NCBI GenBank assembly: GCA_947000775.1
Contig: CAMQGK010000001.1
Coordinates: 4,887,501-4,951,500 of the forward strand
Direction: 5' to 3'
Length of the DNA stretch: 64,000 nucleotides
Source of the DNA: Pterois miles
Lineage: Eukaryota > Chordata > Actinopteri > Perciformes > Scorpaenidae
Shown here: piece after piece, positions 1 to 9,765 of the stretch
How positions within the stretch are numbered: position 1 is the stretch's first letter
Layout of the letters: each line of letters starts with the position of its first letter
Position numbers and translations under genes: made by a program
Notes under the pieces: generated by a model
The model's database searches: none
What the model was told of the DNA's origin: nothing
Seen by the model: the letters and a program-made list of their open reading frames with translations, nothing else

Positions 1-1018
1 TCACCGTCAGGAGAGTTACTGTAGCAGCCACGGTGCTACGTTCACTGTCTCCATTTCACCATCAGGAGAGTTACTGTAGTAGCCACAGTGCTGCGTTTAC
101 TGTCTCCATTTCACCGTCAGGAGAGTTACTGTAGCAGCCACATTGCTGCGTTCACTGTCTCCAGTTCACCATCAGGAGAGTTACTGTAGCAGCCACGGTG
201 CTGCCTTCACTGTCTCCATTTCACCGTCAGGAGAGTTACTGTAGCAGCCACGGTGCTGCGTTCACTGTCTACATTTCACCGTCAGGAGAGTTACTGTAGC
301 AGCCACAGTGCTGCGTTGACTGTCTCCATTTCACCGTCAGGAGAGTTACTGTAGCAGCCACATTGCTGCGTTCACTGTCTCCAGTTCACCATCAGGAGAG
401 TTACTGTAGCAGCCACGGTGCTACGTTCACTGTCTCCAGTTCACCGTCAGGAGAGCTACTGTAGCAGCCACGGTGCTGCGTTCACCGTCTCCAGTTCACC
501 GTCAGGAGAGTTACTGTAGCAGCCACGGTGCTGCGTTCACTGTCTCCATTTTACCGTCAGGAGAGTTACTGTAGCAGCCACATTGCTGCGTTCACTGTCT
601 CCAGTTCACCGTCAGGAGAGTTACTGTAGCAGCCACGGTGCTGCGTTCACTGTCTCCATTTCACCGTCAGGAGAGTTACTGTAGCAGCCACGGTGCTGCG
701 TTCACTGTCTCCATTTCACGGTCAGGAGAGCTACTGTAGCAGCCACGGTGCTGCGTTCACTGTCTCCAGTTCACCGTCAGGAGAGTTACTGTAGCAGCCA
801 CGGTGCTGTGTTCACTGTCTCCAGTTCACCATCAGGAGAGTTACTGTAGCAGCCACGGTGCTGCGTACTTCTCCATTTACCATAGGAGAGTTATTAGAGC
901 CACAATTGTTTTTTCCTTCAAAGGGGGAGTACCGGGTTCTTTCCTTTCAGGAGAGTCAGGCTTCACTGTCTCCATTTCACCCTCAGGAGAGCTACTGTAG
1001 CAGCCGCGGTGCTGCTGG
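1..1018. repeat. 55-bp minisatellite
   Basis: About 16 head-to-tail copies of a 55-bp unit run from the window edge to about 880, followed by diverged copies to about 1018. Units contain the invariant core GGAGAGTTACTGTAGCAGCC and vary mainly in the following CACGGTGCTGCG segment. The array is open to the left, so its full length is unknown. It lies in intron 2 of eif2ak3. The sequence directly after it (about 1022-1075) resembles the internal part of the dispersed element seen at 56297-56345, so the array may have grown inside or beside a transposon copy. Short reading frames in it are repeat by-products. Confidence 0.95.
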
Positions 1019-1628
1019 AGTCCTTAGGTTCTCTAGTTTCATATGATGTCAGTCTCGTCACTCTATAAACTCAATAAAAGATTGATAATTAACATCCATG
1101 TATCAAAACAATGCTGGCACACATAATATCACAATACAATGCTGTATCAATTTTCCGCCGACTCTTAGAAATGACATCAATGACTTTGATGTTATTGACT
1201 TTTCGTCCACAGCTGTGGTGTGAGAACATTTTGGGTTTAAGCTGAATGAGAGAGGTGTGGTTGTTATTTATATCACTCTTATAGTCAATGTGTTGTTACT
1301 TTGCACTTTTGCTTACATCGGTCCTAACCACTGAGAAACAGTGACAAGATGTGCCAAATGTTTTATTTTTATTTCATTGCAATTTTTGTTAACAGAGTCA
1401 GAGATTCGATTATATTTATTGTTTTGGTTGCATGGTTTTATTTTATTTATGCTTCATTTATTTTGGATATTCATGTTTTTTTTTTTACATTCCAATTCAA
1501 GTGTCTTTAAGAATGAAAAGTTCATTGCTATCTGAAAGATTGTACTTGCATTATTATGCTATTATATTTTCATTATATCAGTGGCATAAAATGGTCTTAA
1601 AATGACAATTACATTTAACTTAAATATT
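1019..1628. other. eif2ak3 intron 2, no gene seen
   Basis: AT-rich intronic sequence between the minisatellite and the LTR element. A fragment of a dispersed repeat (about 1022-1075) is present. No exon, RNA gene or regulatory motif can be supported. Confidence 0.6.
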
Positions 1629-1633
1629 GTTTA
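1629..1633. repeat. Target-site duplication, left
   Basis: GTTTA immediately before the 5' LTR; the same five bases follow the 3' LTR at 7115-7119. A perfect 5-bp duplication is typical of Ty3/gypsy integration and shows the element moved as one unit. Confidence 0.9.
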
Positions 1634-2168
1634 TGTAACGCCCCGCAGGACTTAGTCTCTGTGTTATGTGTTGCATGCTTTTATTTTGGTACACATCCTG
1701 TTTTATTTTGACATGTTTAACCTCTCCTCTCGTTGCAGTTCACTTCACTCCCTGCCCTGCATGCTTCCCGCCTTCACGTTTGAGCACCTCCTTCTGACCT
1801 AGTTACCTGCACCAGTCACCTGTGTCTGATCGTCGCCCCCGCCCCTAATCATGTCCACCTGTCCATAGTTAGTCACTTCCCTCACTAGTATTTAAGCAGC
1901 GTCTCCCTTTCCTCCTGTGCCAGATCGTCTTGTCATCCCTTGTGATACAAACCTTCCAGCGAACTTCCCGTTTATTGATCCTTCGTGCCTGAACATTCTG
2001 CTTGTTTTTTGACCCTGCCTTCTGCCTGCCGTTTTGGACTTGTTGCCAGTGAGTTTTGACTTTCGTGTACCGAACCCTTTTTGTGAATAAAGGACCAGCG
2101 TTGTTGTTTAAACCTTTCGTCTGAGTATTGCTTCTGAGTCCAAGCCTGTCTGCCTCCGAGTCGTCACA
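1634..2168 (+). repeat. 5' LTR
   Basis: 535 bp from TGTAACGCCCC to GAGTCGTCACA. It holds a TATA-like TATTTAAG at 1889-1896, a likely transcription start about 30 bp downstream near 1919-1920, and an AATAAA polyadenylation signal about 90 bp before its end. The start is supported independently: the sequence at 1919-1928 is complementary to the primer site at 2171-2180, as expected if it is the 5' end of the RNA. Confidence 0.95.
1889..1896 (+). promoter_or_regulatory. LTR TATA box
   Basis: TATTTAAG lies about 30 bp upstream of the inferred R-region start at 1919-1920. The matching part of the 3' LTR is unreadable because that segment looks corrupted. Confidence 0.6.
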
Positions 2169-2170
2169 GA

Positions 2171-2180
2171 ACGATCTGGC
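2171..2180 (+). promoter_or_regulatory. Self-priming primer-binding site
   Basis: ACGATCTGGC, two bases after the 5' LTR, is the exact reverse complement of GCCAGATCGT at 1919-1928, the predicted 5' end of the element RNA. Tf1/sushi elements are known to prime minus-strand DNA from the folded 5' end of their own RNA instead of from a tRNA. The site sits five bases before the gag start codon at 2185. Confidence 0.8.
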
Positions 2181-2184
2181 CAAA

Positions 2185-3213
2185 ATGGACTCAGCAAGCT
2201 CAGACCCGGTTCAGACAACTGTTTTTGCCCACGGCGAAACGCTTCACAGACACGAGGAGCAACTCTAAGCCGTTTGCCACGGAGTCAAGCAATTGACCGA
2301 CCACCAGGAGAGCTTCCGTGTGACTATGGGTGAGCAAGTTAATCAATTGGGAGTGCAGATGCAACAGCTCTTAAATATGGTTGCGACTCACCCTCCTCCC
2401 AGCGCAGATGCCCCACCGCACCGGCTCCGCCGATCATGCCAGATCCAGCGCCCGTGCCACCTCCGGCTCCCTCCACCACCAGCTCGCCACACCTCGCCAA
2501 GCCTGAAAGGTTCTCCGGTGACTCCGGTAACTGCCGTTCATTCCTAGTACAGTGCAGTCTTCATTTTGAATTACAGGCCGCTCATTTCACATCTGAGCGC
2601 GCCAAGGTGGCATATATCATAACTCACCTGTCGGGCAGAGCCGAGGCTTGGGCAACGGCAAAATGGGCACGAAATTTACCTGTGTGTTTTTCTTTGAAAC
2701 TCTTTACCGATACCTTGCAGAAAATTTTTGATCATTCCAAACCAGGAAGGGAAGCTGCCCGAGCGCTGGTCGGTCTCCGCCAAGGGAAGAGACGAGTAGC
2801 TGATTACGCAATCGAGTTCCGCACATTGGCCGCGGATAGCGGCTGGAATGATGCCTCGCTACTTGATACCTTTCTGCATGGACTGTCGGATTCGGTAAAG
2901 GACCAATTGGCGCCGCTGGAGGAAGGAGGAAGAAAGAGAAAAGGAGAAGGAACGCCGGAGACCCGCAGCTCTTCCCCTCCCCTCACAGAGGCAGCCTTGG
3001 ACCCCTCGCCCCGCTTGGCGCTCCACTCCGGTGACGTCACCAGGGAGTTCTCCACCACCCCCTAGCGGTCATGAAGAGCCAATGCAGATAGGAAGAACCA
3101 AGCTCACTCCTGAGGAGCGACAGCGCTGTCTGCAGTCAGGCCTCTGCATTTACTGTGGACAACAGGGACGCTTCATGGTCTCCTGCCCGTTAAAAGGACG
3201 GGCTCACCATTGA
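2185..3213 (+). pseudogene. gag, broken (capsid and zinc knuckle)
   Basis: The gag frame opens at ATG 2185 and hits a TAA at 2266 after 27 codons. The same frame continues beyond it to about 2430, where a frame change leads into the capsid-like region (2436 to about 2920) containing PERFSGDSG and a long helical stretch. A second frame change or deletion near 2930 leads to the nucleocapsid part ending with TGA at 3211. The single CX2C zinc knuckle there has Arg where the family has His (spacing C-X2-C-X4-R-X4-C). Gag normally coats the element RNA and builds the particle. As it stands this copy cannot make an intact Gag. Confidence 0.88.
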
Positions 3214-5552
3214 AAGAGAGGACTCTGGTGAGCCGCGCCTTCTCTACTAACCTTTCCTCTCGTTCATTCACACAGGTTAGAGTTGCCTCTCCCTCTCAGT
3301 CCATATCACAGCGGGCCATGATCGACTCAGGTTCGGATGCCAGCTTCATGGACAAGGGCGTGCTTTTGGACCTGGGGTTACAGGGGGTTCCCCTAGCTGA
3401 ACCACTGGAGGCCAGCGCCCTGGACGGACGACTTCTTTGTCGAATCACTCATCGCTCTCCCCCGGTGAGGTTGTTTGTTGCTAACAACCATGTTGAGTTT
3501 ATGACTTTTCACATATTTGAATCAGCTGCGCATCCGATCATCCTGAGCCTGCCATGGCTTCGGAGACACAACCCCCACATTACCTGGACCACGGGTGAGG
3601 TTTTGGACTGGGGGAAGGGTTGTAAAATAACATGCCAGTCTCTTCCTCCTCCGACCAAGATGGAGACATCCAGGACTCCTGTGGAGAATAAAGACATTAT
3701 TTCAGCAGACAGAATCATTCCAGAGGCTCCTAACCCCCCGGTGCTGGCGGGGGTTCCTCCGTGCTACCTCGACCTCCAGGAGGTATTCAGCAAGGCTCGT
3801 GCAACCTCCTTACCACCTCACCGCGAGTATGATTGCGCCATCGACTTGCTTCCTGGTACCTCTCCACCCAAGGGCCGCCTGTACTCCCTCTCTGCTCCTG
3901 AGAAGGAGGCTATGAGGGAGTACATTGACTCTTCTCTCGCAGCAGGAATCATCCGTCCTTCTTCCTCTCCGGCTGGAGCGGGGTTCTTCTTCGTCGACAA
4001 GAAAGATAAGACTCTCCGCCCATGTATTGATTATCGAGGACTTAATGAAATCACTGTTAAAAATAGGTATCCTCTTCCACTCATCTCCTCAGCCTTTGAA
4101 CAATTAAAGGGAGCCAAAATATTTACTAAACTGGACCTTAGAAATGCCTACCACCTGGTCAGAATCAGAAAAGGAGATGAGTGGAAGACTGCTTTCAACA
4201 CACCCAGTGGCCATTATGAGTATCTGGTTATGCCCTTCGGCTTGACCAATGCTCCAGCCGTGTTTCAGGCTCTAGTTAATGATGTATTAAGAGACATGTT
4301 GAACCGTTTTGTCTTCGTGTACCTTGATGATATTTTGATCTTCTCCCCAGACGAACAGAGTCACGTGAACCATGTGCGCCAGGTCATCCAGCGGCTGCTC
4401 CAGAACCAACTCTATGTAAAAGCAGAGAAATGTGAATTTCGCATGCCAACGGTTTCCTTCCTGGGGTTTGTAGTTTCTCCAGACACCATCCAGATGGACC
4501 CTGTTAAGGTTAGTGCAGTGACAGACTGGCCCACCCCTACCTCCCGTAAATTGGTCCAAAGGTTCCTCGGCTTCGCCAATTTCTACAGGCGGTTTATCAG
4601 AAACTTTAGCTCCATTGCCGCTCCCCTCCACGCCCTGACCTCACCACATGTTAAATTCTGCTGGTCCTCAGCAGCTGAGGAGGCGTTCAATAGATTGAAG
4701 GTATCTTTCAGTACAGCTCCCATACTTACCCTTCCTGATCAGGAGCGTCAATTTGTGGTTGAGGTAGACGCCTCGGATACCGGCATTGGAGCTATTCTGT
4801 CTCAGCGGTCCGCCAAGGACCATAAGCTTCATCCCTGTGCCTTTCTGTCTAGAAAACTAACCCCAGCCGAGAGAAACTACGATATCGGGAATAGGGAACT
4901 GTTGGCAGTGAAAGCAGCCCTGGAGGAATGGCGTCACTGGTTGGAGGGGGCGGAACAACCATTCCTGGTCTGGACAGACCACAAAAACCTAGAATATATC
5001 AGAACAGCTAAACGCCTTAATTCCCGCCAAGCCCGGTGGGCCCTATTCTTTAATAGGTTCAATTTTACCTTGTCTTATCGGCCCGGGTCCAAAAACGGGA
5101 AACCTGACGCCCTCTCCAGATTGTTCGAACCTGATGATGCCCCACGTGAGCCCTCATTTATCTTACCTTCTTCTTGTGTGGTTGGGGCAGTAACATGGAA
5201 TATTGTGAATGTTGTGAAGGAGGCCTTAGCCAATGTAATGGTACCTGAGGGGTGCCCTGATAACAGGTTGTTTGTTCCAGATTGTGTCCGCTCGCAGGTC
5301 ATCCACTGGGCCCACACATCTCGGATCGCCTGCCATCCTGGAACCCGCCGCACCATGTTCCTGATTCGTCAGCGCTTCTGGTGGCCCAGGATGGAGAAGG
5401 AGGTCAAAGAATACGTCGCTGCATGCTCCACCTGTGCTAGGAACAAGGCTTCCCACCAACCTCCAGCAGGGCTTCTCCAACCACTCCCTGTCCCACATAG
5501 GCCCTGGTCCGACATTTCCCCGGGACTTTGTTACCGGTTTGCCCTCCTCTGA
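3210..5552 (+). pseudogene. pol part 1: protease, RT, RNase H, integrase N-terminus
   Basis: A 780-codon open stretch beginning in the -1 frame relative to the gag zinc-knuckle frame, overlapping its stop codon. The apparent first codon is TTG, so this is probably the pol side of a gag-pol fusion made by frameshifting, though I see no clear slippery heptamer. In order: retropepsin active site DSG at residues 39-41; reverse transcriptase with YLDD at 371-374; RNase H with Asp520 (VEVDAS) and TDHKNLEY at about 589-596; integrase HHCC zinc-binding region ending in CSTC at 739-742. The frame is lost near 5520, just before the integrase core, where the C-run CCCCGGG suggests a one-base insertion. 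Confidence 0.93.
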
Positions 5553-6138
5553 AGGTAACACCACAATACTTACGGTAGTGGACAGATTTTCTAAGATGGT
5601 TCACTTTATCGCTCTACCAAAGTTACCCTCTGCCAAAGAAACGGCAGAGGCCATATTATCCCACGTGTTTCGTCTGCATGGGCTTCCCAGGGATGTGGTG
5701 TCGGACCGGGGCCCCCAGTTCATCTCTCAGTTCTGGAGAGAGTTTTGTTCCCTGCTTGGTGCATCTGTCAGCCTCTCCTCTGGCCACCATCCAGAATCAA
5801 ATGGCCAGACGGAGAGGCTGAATCAGGAACTGGAGACTGGGTTAAGGTGCCTGGTTGCACAAAACCCAGCCTCCTGGAGCAAGAACCTTATCTGGATCGA
5901 GTATGCACATAATACCTTGCCGTGCTCTGCCTCTGGTTTGTCCCCCTTCCAGTGCGCCTACGGCTACCAGCCTCCACTTTTTCCTGAAGTGGAGGTGGAA
6001 TCCAGCGTGCCTTCGGCCCAAGCCCTCGTCAGGCGTTGCCAGCGCATCTGGAGGGGGGCACGCCAGATGCTGTTAAGGAGCGTGGCCAGGTATAAGAGGT
6101 CAGCAGACCGCCACCGGACCCCTGCCCCCGGTTTATAA
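5521..6138 (+). pseudogene. pol part 2: integrase catalytic core
   Basis: This continues pol in the next frame after the break near 5520. The integrase core triad is present: Asp codon 5581 (VVDRFSKMV), Asp codon 5704 (VSDRGPQF) and Glu codon 5812 (NGQTER), with 35 residues between the last two as in the D,D35E family. The frame ends at TAA 6136-6138 after RSADRHRTPAP, another frame break rather than a natural end, because the next domain continues in a neighbouring frame at once. Confidence 0.92.
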
Positions 6139-6598
6139 GCCGGGCCAAAAGGTATGGCTATCCACTAAGGACCTCCCTCTCCGTGTTGAGTCCCGAAAAC
6201 TAGCACCCCGATTTGTTGGTCCATTCCCTGTATCCAAAGTCATCAACCCTGTAGCAGTAAAGCTCCAACTTCCCAGAACCATGCGCATCCACCCCACTTT
6301 CCATGTGGGCCGGTTGAAACCGGTTAAAGAAAGCCCATTAGTCCCTGCCTCCAGACCCCCACCACCCCCCCGGTTCATCGACGGCGGCCCTGTTTACACG
6401 GTTAAACGCCTTCTGGATGTTCAACCTTGGGGCCGAGGCAAGCAATACCTGGTTGATTGGGAGGGTTATGGTCCCGAGGAGAGGTCTTGGGTCCCCGCTA
6501 AAAACATCATGGACCCACAACTCATCACAGAGTTCAACCTACGCTGTAAGAACTCTCCTGGGACTTCTGGAGCCGTCCCTAGAGGGGGGGTCCTGTAA
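6134..6598 (+). pseudogene. pol part 3: integrase C-terminus and chromodomain
   Basis: From YKPGQKVWLS, through the GPF-containing integrase C-terminal region (RFVGPFPVSK), to a chromodomain at about 6392-6537 with VYTVKRLLDV, YLVDWEGYG and the aromatic W of SWVP. The frame ends at TAA 6597, overlapping the first bases of the 3' LTR. Chromodomains in this position are the mark of chromoviruses and are thought to guide integration to marked chromatin. The frame break separating it from part 2 is near 6132. Confidence 0.92.
6581..6593 (+). promoter_or_regulatory. Polypurine tract
   Basis: A run of purines (AGAGGGGGGG, then TCC) directly before the 3' LTR, the expected primer for plus-strand DNA synthesis. 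Confidence 0.7.
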
Positions 6599-7114
6599 CG
6601 CCCCGCAGGACTTAGTCTCTGTGTTATGTGTTGCATGCTTTTATTTTGGTACACATCTTTTTTTATTTTTATATTTTTAACCTCTCCTCTCATTGTAGTT
6701 CTCTTCTCCCCCCCCCCCTTCTTTCCCCCCCCTTTTTTTTGTACCCCCTTCTTTTCCCCTTTCTCCCCCCCACACCCCTCTTTTTTTCTCCCCCCCCCCC
6801 CCCCATAATTATCCCCCTTTTCAATTTTTATCCCCTCCCCTAATAATAATAAAACCTCCCTTCTCCCAGATCGTCTTGTCATTCCTTGTGATACAAACCT
6901 TCCAGCGAACTTCCCGTTTATTGATCCTTCGTGCCTGAACATTCTGCTTGTTTTTTGACCCTGCCTTCTGCCTGCCGTTTTGGACTTGTTGCCAGTGAGT
7001 TTTGACTTTCGTGTACCGAACCCTTTTTGTGAATAAAGGACCAGCGTTGTTGTTTAAACCTTTCGTCTGAGTATTGCTTCTGAGTCCAAGCCTGTCTGCC
7101 TCCGAGTCGTCACA
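6594..7114 (+). repeat. 3' LTR, middle part abnormal
   Basis: Its first 64 bp and last 249 bp match the 5' LTR nearly perfectly. The middle (about 6658-6865) is replaced by C- and T-homopolymer sequence with scattered matches to the original, so it looks like degraded consensus rather than evolutionary change. Confidence 0.92.
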
Positions 7115-7119
7115 GTTTA
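7115..7119. repeat. Target-site duplication, right
   Basis: GTTTA immediately after the 3' LTR, matching 1629-1633. Confidence 0.9.
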
Positions 7120-8766
7120 TTGCAATTATTTCTGGGATAATATATCATCCAACTAAAGTAGCTGGTGTGACAGGCTACACCACTGCCTGTTGTTCTCAGG
7201 TAAATCTATATGCATGTGTCCATGCAAAAAGAAAGTTAAATTAACAGTACGGGAAACAAACTGACATTGGGGGGAAAAAATTCACACTTTGAACCAAGAA
7301 AAACAGCCAGTTTTTGGCTCAAAAATATTATTTAATAATATTAAAGTGATTCATAAGCAAGATGAAGACATCACACCATAAATAATCATGTTATCCTTCC
7401 ACTGCCAGCATGGAAATCTGCACTTTCCACATAACAAGTGTGATATCTTCTAACAGCGGTGCAGCGGAGTGCGACTTCATATTCAAGGTCAAATTTACAT
7501 TCTGATGCTTCCAGTGGAAAAGCCATACTGCGCTCACAGTCTCTAAACTTTGAGTGCTCTGAGGAACCTTTAGGGGTTCTGCGCAGAATAACCTCTAAGG
7601 ACCCTGAGAAGAAAAAAACTAAGTCATTTTCAAAATCTTATTTTCAAAATCTCAAACACAGCAGTTCTCAACCATGTGCCATAATTAGGCAAGTGTGAAG
7701 GTTTTTTTTCACACTACAGTAGCAGCTAATTTCAGTGATTAGTCCCCTCCTTCTAATTGTAGGTTTGCTACTCGGTGAACTTTGCCGCTGTAGTGTTTAG
7801 CTGGGATGAAAACATGCAGACTTTTCAGGATGAATGGCACATACTTGTGAACCAATTCACCCACTAATATGGGAGGCTCTTAAACGCTTGAATGAGATTC
7901 TTCTATAGTTGCTGAAGTTGCTCTATTTAGATAGCTGCACATCAGCTGCAAAAGCTTCTTTTCTTCCTTCATTTTATACACATTTTTATACTCTGTTCTT
8001 TTAAGCTAAGCGCTCATTATTTTAAAATAAATCACAACCTAAGGCAATTTTTTTTTTTTTTCAGAAAAAAGCCCACCTGTCAAACGGTGTTAAACTTAAT
8101 GAACTGGATCTTGCTTTGTTATTGTTATACCAGACTAATAAAGCAGCAAAGTATTTATATGACAGGGGCAGAGAGTTCATTACACTCAAACACGCCTTAC
8201 CAGCACCAGCAGACCAACGTTAAACGGATCTCAGCAGCCACCCAGACCCTTGTTAGTATCAGAGGCTTTTTCCCCGAGGCAAACTCACACAGAGCGAGTC
8301 CACATCAAAGTAAACCACGAGCATGTCTCTAGTATGCATCGTGGAGAGCAGCGCTCTGGGCTACACTTCACTTTCAGCATGTCGGTGTGGGCGGTTTAAG
8401 CTTCGGTATACATGTACAGACGAGGGTCTTGCTGTGCTTGTATGTGTAAACCACTACAGTCAACAAAGAGGCTAATCCCTCAGGCAAAACAACTGCTCTC
8501 ACATTTATGTGGGGGTGTACAGTATGACTGGTGTGTGTGTGTATGTACATGAAATGAATGTAAGCAAAAGCAATCCTTGGTTGACTGTTCAAAGTGCGCT
8601 GAGTTCAATTATTGGTCTCACTGTCAACAGAAAGAATGCCAGAGGGCAAAGACTCAGATGAGACTGCATCCTTAACCTCGCATTGGCATGTCAAGACTGA
8701 GGAAACTGACTTTTTCATCTGCTGGCAGATCTTAATCAGCTGAACAGCGACTGTTTAACCTCTTTA
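7120..8766. other. eif2ak3 intron 2, no gene seen
   Basis: Intronic sequence between the retrotransposon and the nested MITEs. It contains only short simple repeats, such as a poly-T near 8050 and TG dinucleotides near 8530. No exon of eif2ak3 or any other gene could be recognised on either strand. Confidence 0.55.
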
Positions 8767-9510
8767 AAAGGGATAGTGCGCATTTTTTGAAGTGAGGTTG
8801 TATGGCGTACTCATCTGTCGTCGGTGTATTGCTTACAGTTAACGGCCGGCACATCCACAGCTTGGAGAAGCAGACAAGAGTTACTGCAAAACGCATTATA
8901 GAGCAGGGCTGCGCAATAGGGCCAAAATCTTCTATCGCGATATAGGTCATCTCATATCTTAATAATGACATATATCATAATATAGCATGTTTTCTGGTAA
9001 TTCAACAAATAAACAGTCTACATGAAATAACCATATGATAGAGATTGAAGTGGAAGAGACTTTTTTTTTCAATATACTCCTGAGTGAATTATATACTTGA
9101 TAAATGAAAAGTATTGTCTCATAGTATATATTATCATATTGCCCAGCCCTATTGCAGACACCTCAAAGAAAGGCCCACTTTAAATACATCTCTATCAGCT
9201 TAAGTATAAATTATATTTAGAATATTTTCACCACTTTAACTTGCTGTGAAACAGCTGTTTCCGACAGGAAACTGAAGTTGTTATATCCATCCATCTCTTG
9301 CCAAAGCCACCAAACAGTAATTTTATCTTGCAGAACACAGTGGTTGCTAGTCTACCACTACCTGGATCTGTTCGCTGGCTTTGGCAAGACTATAGGTAAC
9401 GGCTTCAGTTCACCGTCGGAAACATAGACTGTATGGCTGTCTCATGGGAAGGCCGACTATGGATAAGCACCTCATACACCCTCACTTTAAAACACCCACA
9501 CCATCCCTTT
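8767..9510. mobile_element. MITE with about 45-bp terminal inverted repeats, interrupted
   Basis: The left end AAAGGGATAGTGCG and the right end (reverse complement AAAGGGATGGTGTG) pair over about 45 bp, with further agreement to GTATG...CTCATC. The element is split by a second MITE at 8904-9151. A truncated relative of its left end occurs at about 32054-32200 in an rpia intron. No transposase is present, so it is non-autonomous. Superfamily not assigned. Confidence 0.7.
8904..9151. mobile_element. hAT-like MITE nested in the previous element
   Basis: A 248-bp AT-rich insertion with inverted ends CAGGGCTGCGCAATA and, in reverse complement, TAGGGCTGGGCAATA. The CAGGGCTG end is typical of hAT-type elements. 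Flanking bases (ATTATAGAG and ATTGCAGAC) may be an eroded 8-bp target duplication. Confidence 0.65.
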
Positions 9511-9635
9511 CAGTGCTTGTGGCTGACTCAATAAAACTGAGAGGATTCTTTATAGTACTAGTCTAGTAAAAAGGGCAGCAAATCTAGATTTGTATTGCAT
9601 TAACATTCATTAACATCATGCAAAGGTTGGTCTAC

Positions 9636-9765
9636 CTCAGGTTTGCTGAGGCTGGACGACACCAGGCACCCTGAGCCGACATCTAGGTCCCACTGTTTCC
9701 TGCCCTGGTTGTGAGGATCCAGAGCAGAGATCCGCCCATCCAGGGTGCTGATGATCACAAGAGAC
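9636..9765 (-). CDS. eif2ak3: eif2ak3 exon 2
   Basis: 130 bp. The acceptor is TGTCCACAG before GTCTCTTG and the donor is CCTGAG|GTAGAC. It encodes SLVIISTLDGRISALDPHNQ then GRKQWDLDVGSGCLVSSSL and SKPE, the start of the PERK luminal propeller, and ends in phase 0 after Glu. Confidence 0.95.

Larger units (their letters stand above)
1629..7119 (+). mobile_element. Tf1/sushi-type Ty3/gypsy chromovirus, full length but broken
   Basis: A complete LTR retrotransposon with 5' LTR 1634-2168 and 3' LTR 6594-7114, both TG...CA, flanked by a perfect 5-bp target duplication GTTTA (1629-1633 and 7115-7119). The interior encodes gag, then protease, reverse transcriptase, RNase H, integrase and a C-terminal chromodomain. 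That order and the chromodomain define a chromovirus, and the self-complementary primer site points to the Tf1/sushi lineage. The last 249 bp of the two LTRs differ at one base, so insertion was recent. The reading frames are nevertheless broken at five or more places (stop at 2266; frame changes near 2420, 2930, 5520 and 6132). It is inserted antisense to eif2ak3, in intron 2. Confidence 0.97.

Noticed and set aside
1..1018. Regular direct repeats resembling a CRISPR array
   Set aside because: Units are contiguous with no unique spacers, and the genome is eukaryotic; it is a minisatellite.
6626..6843. Pro/Phe-rich frames in the 3' LTR
   Set aside because: They translate the C/T homopolymer block that is probably corrupted sequence.
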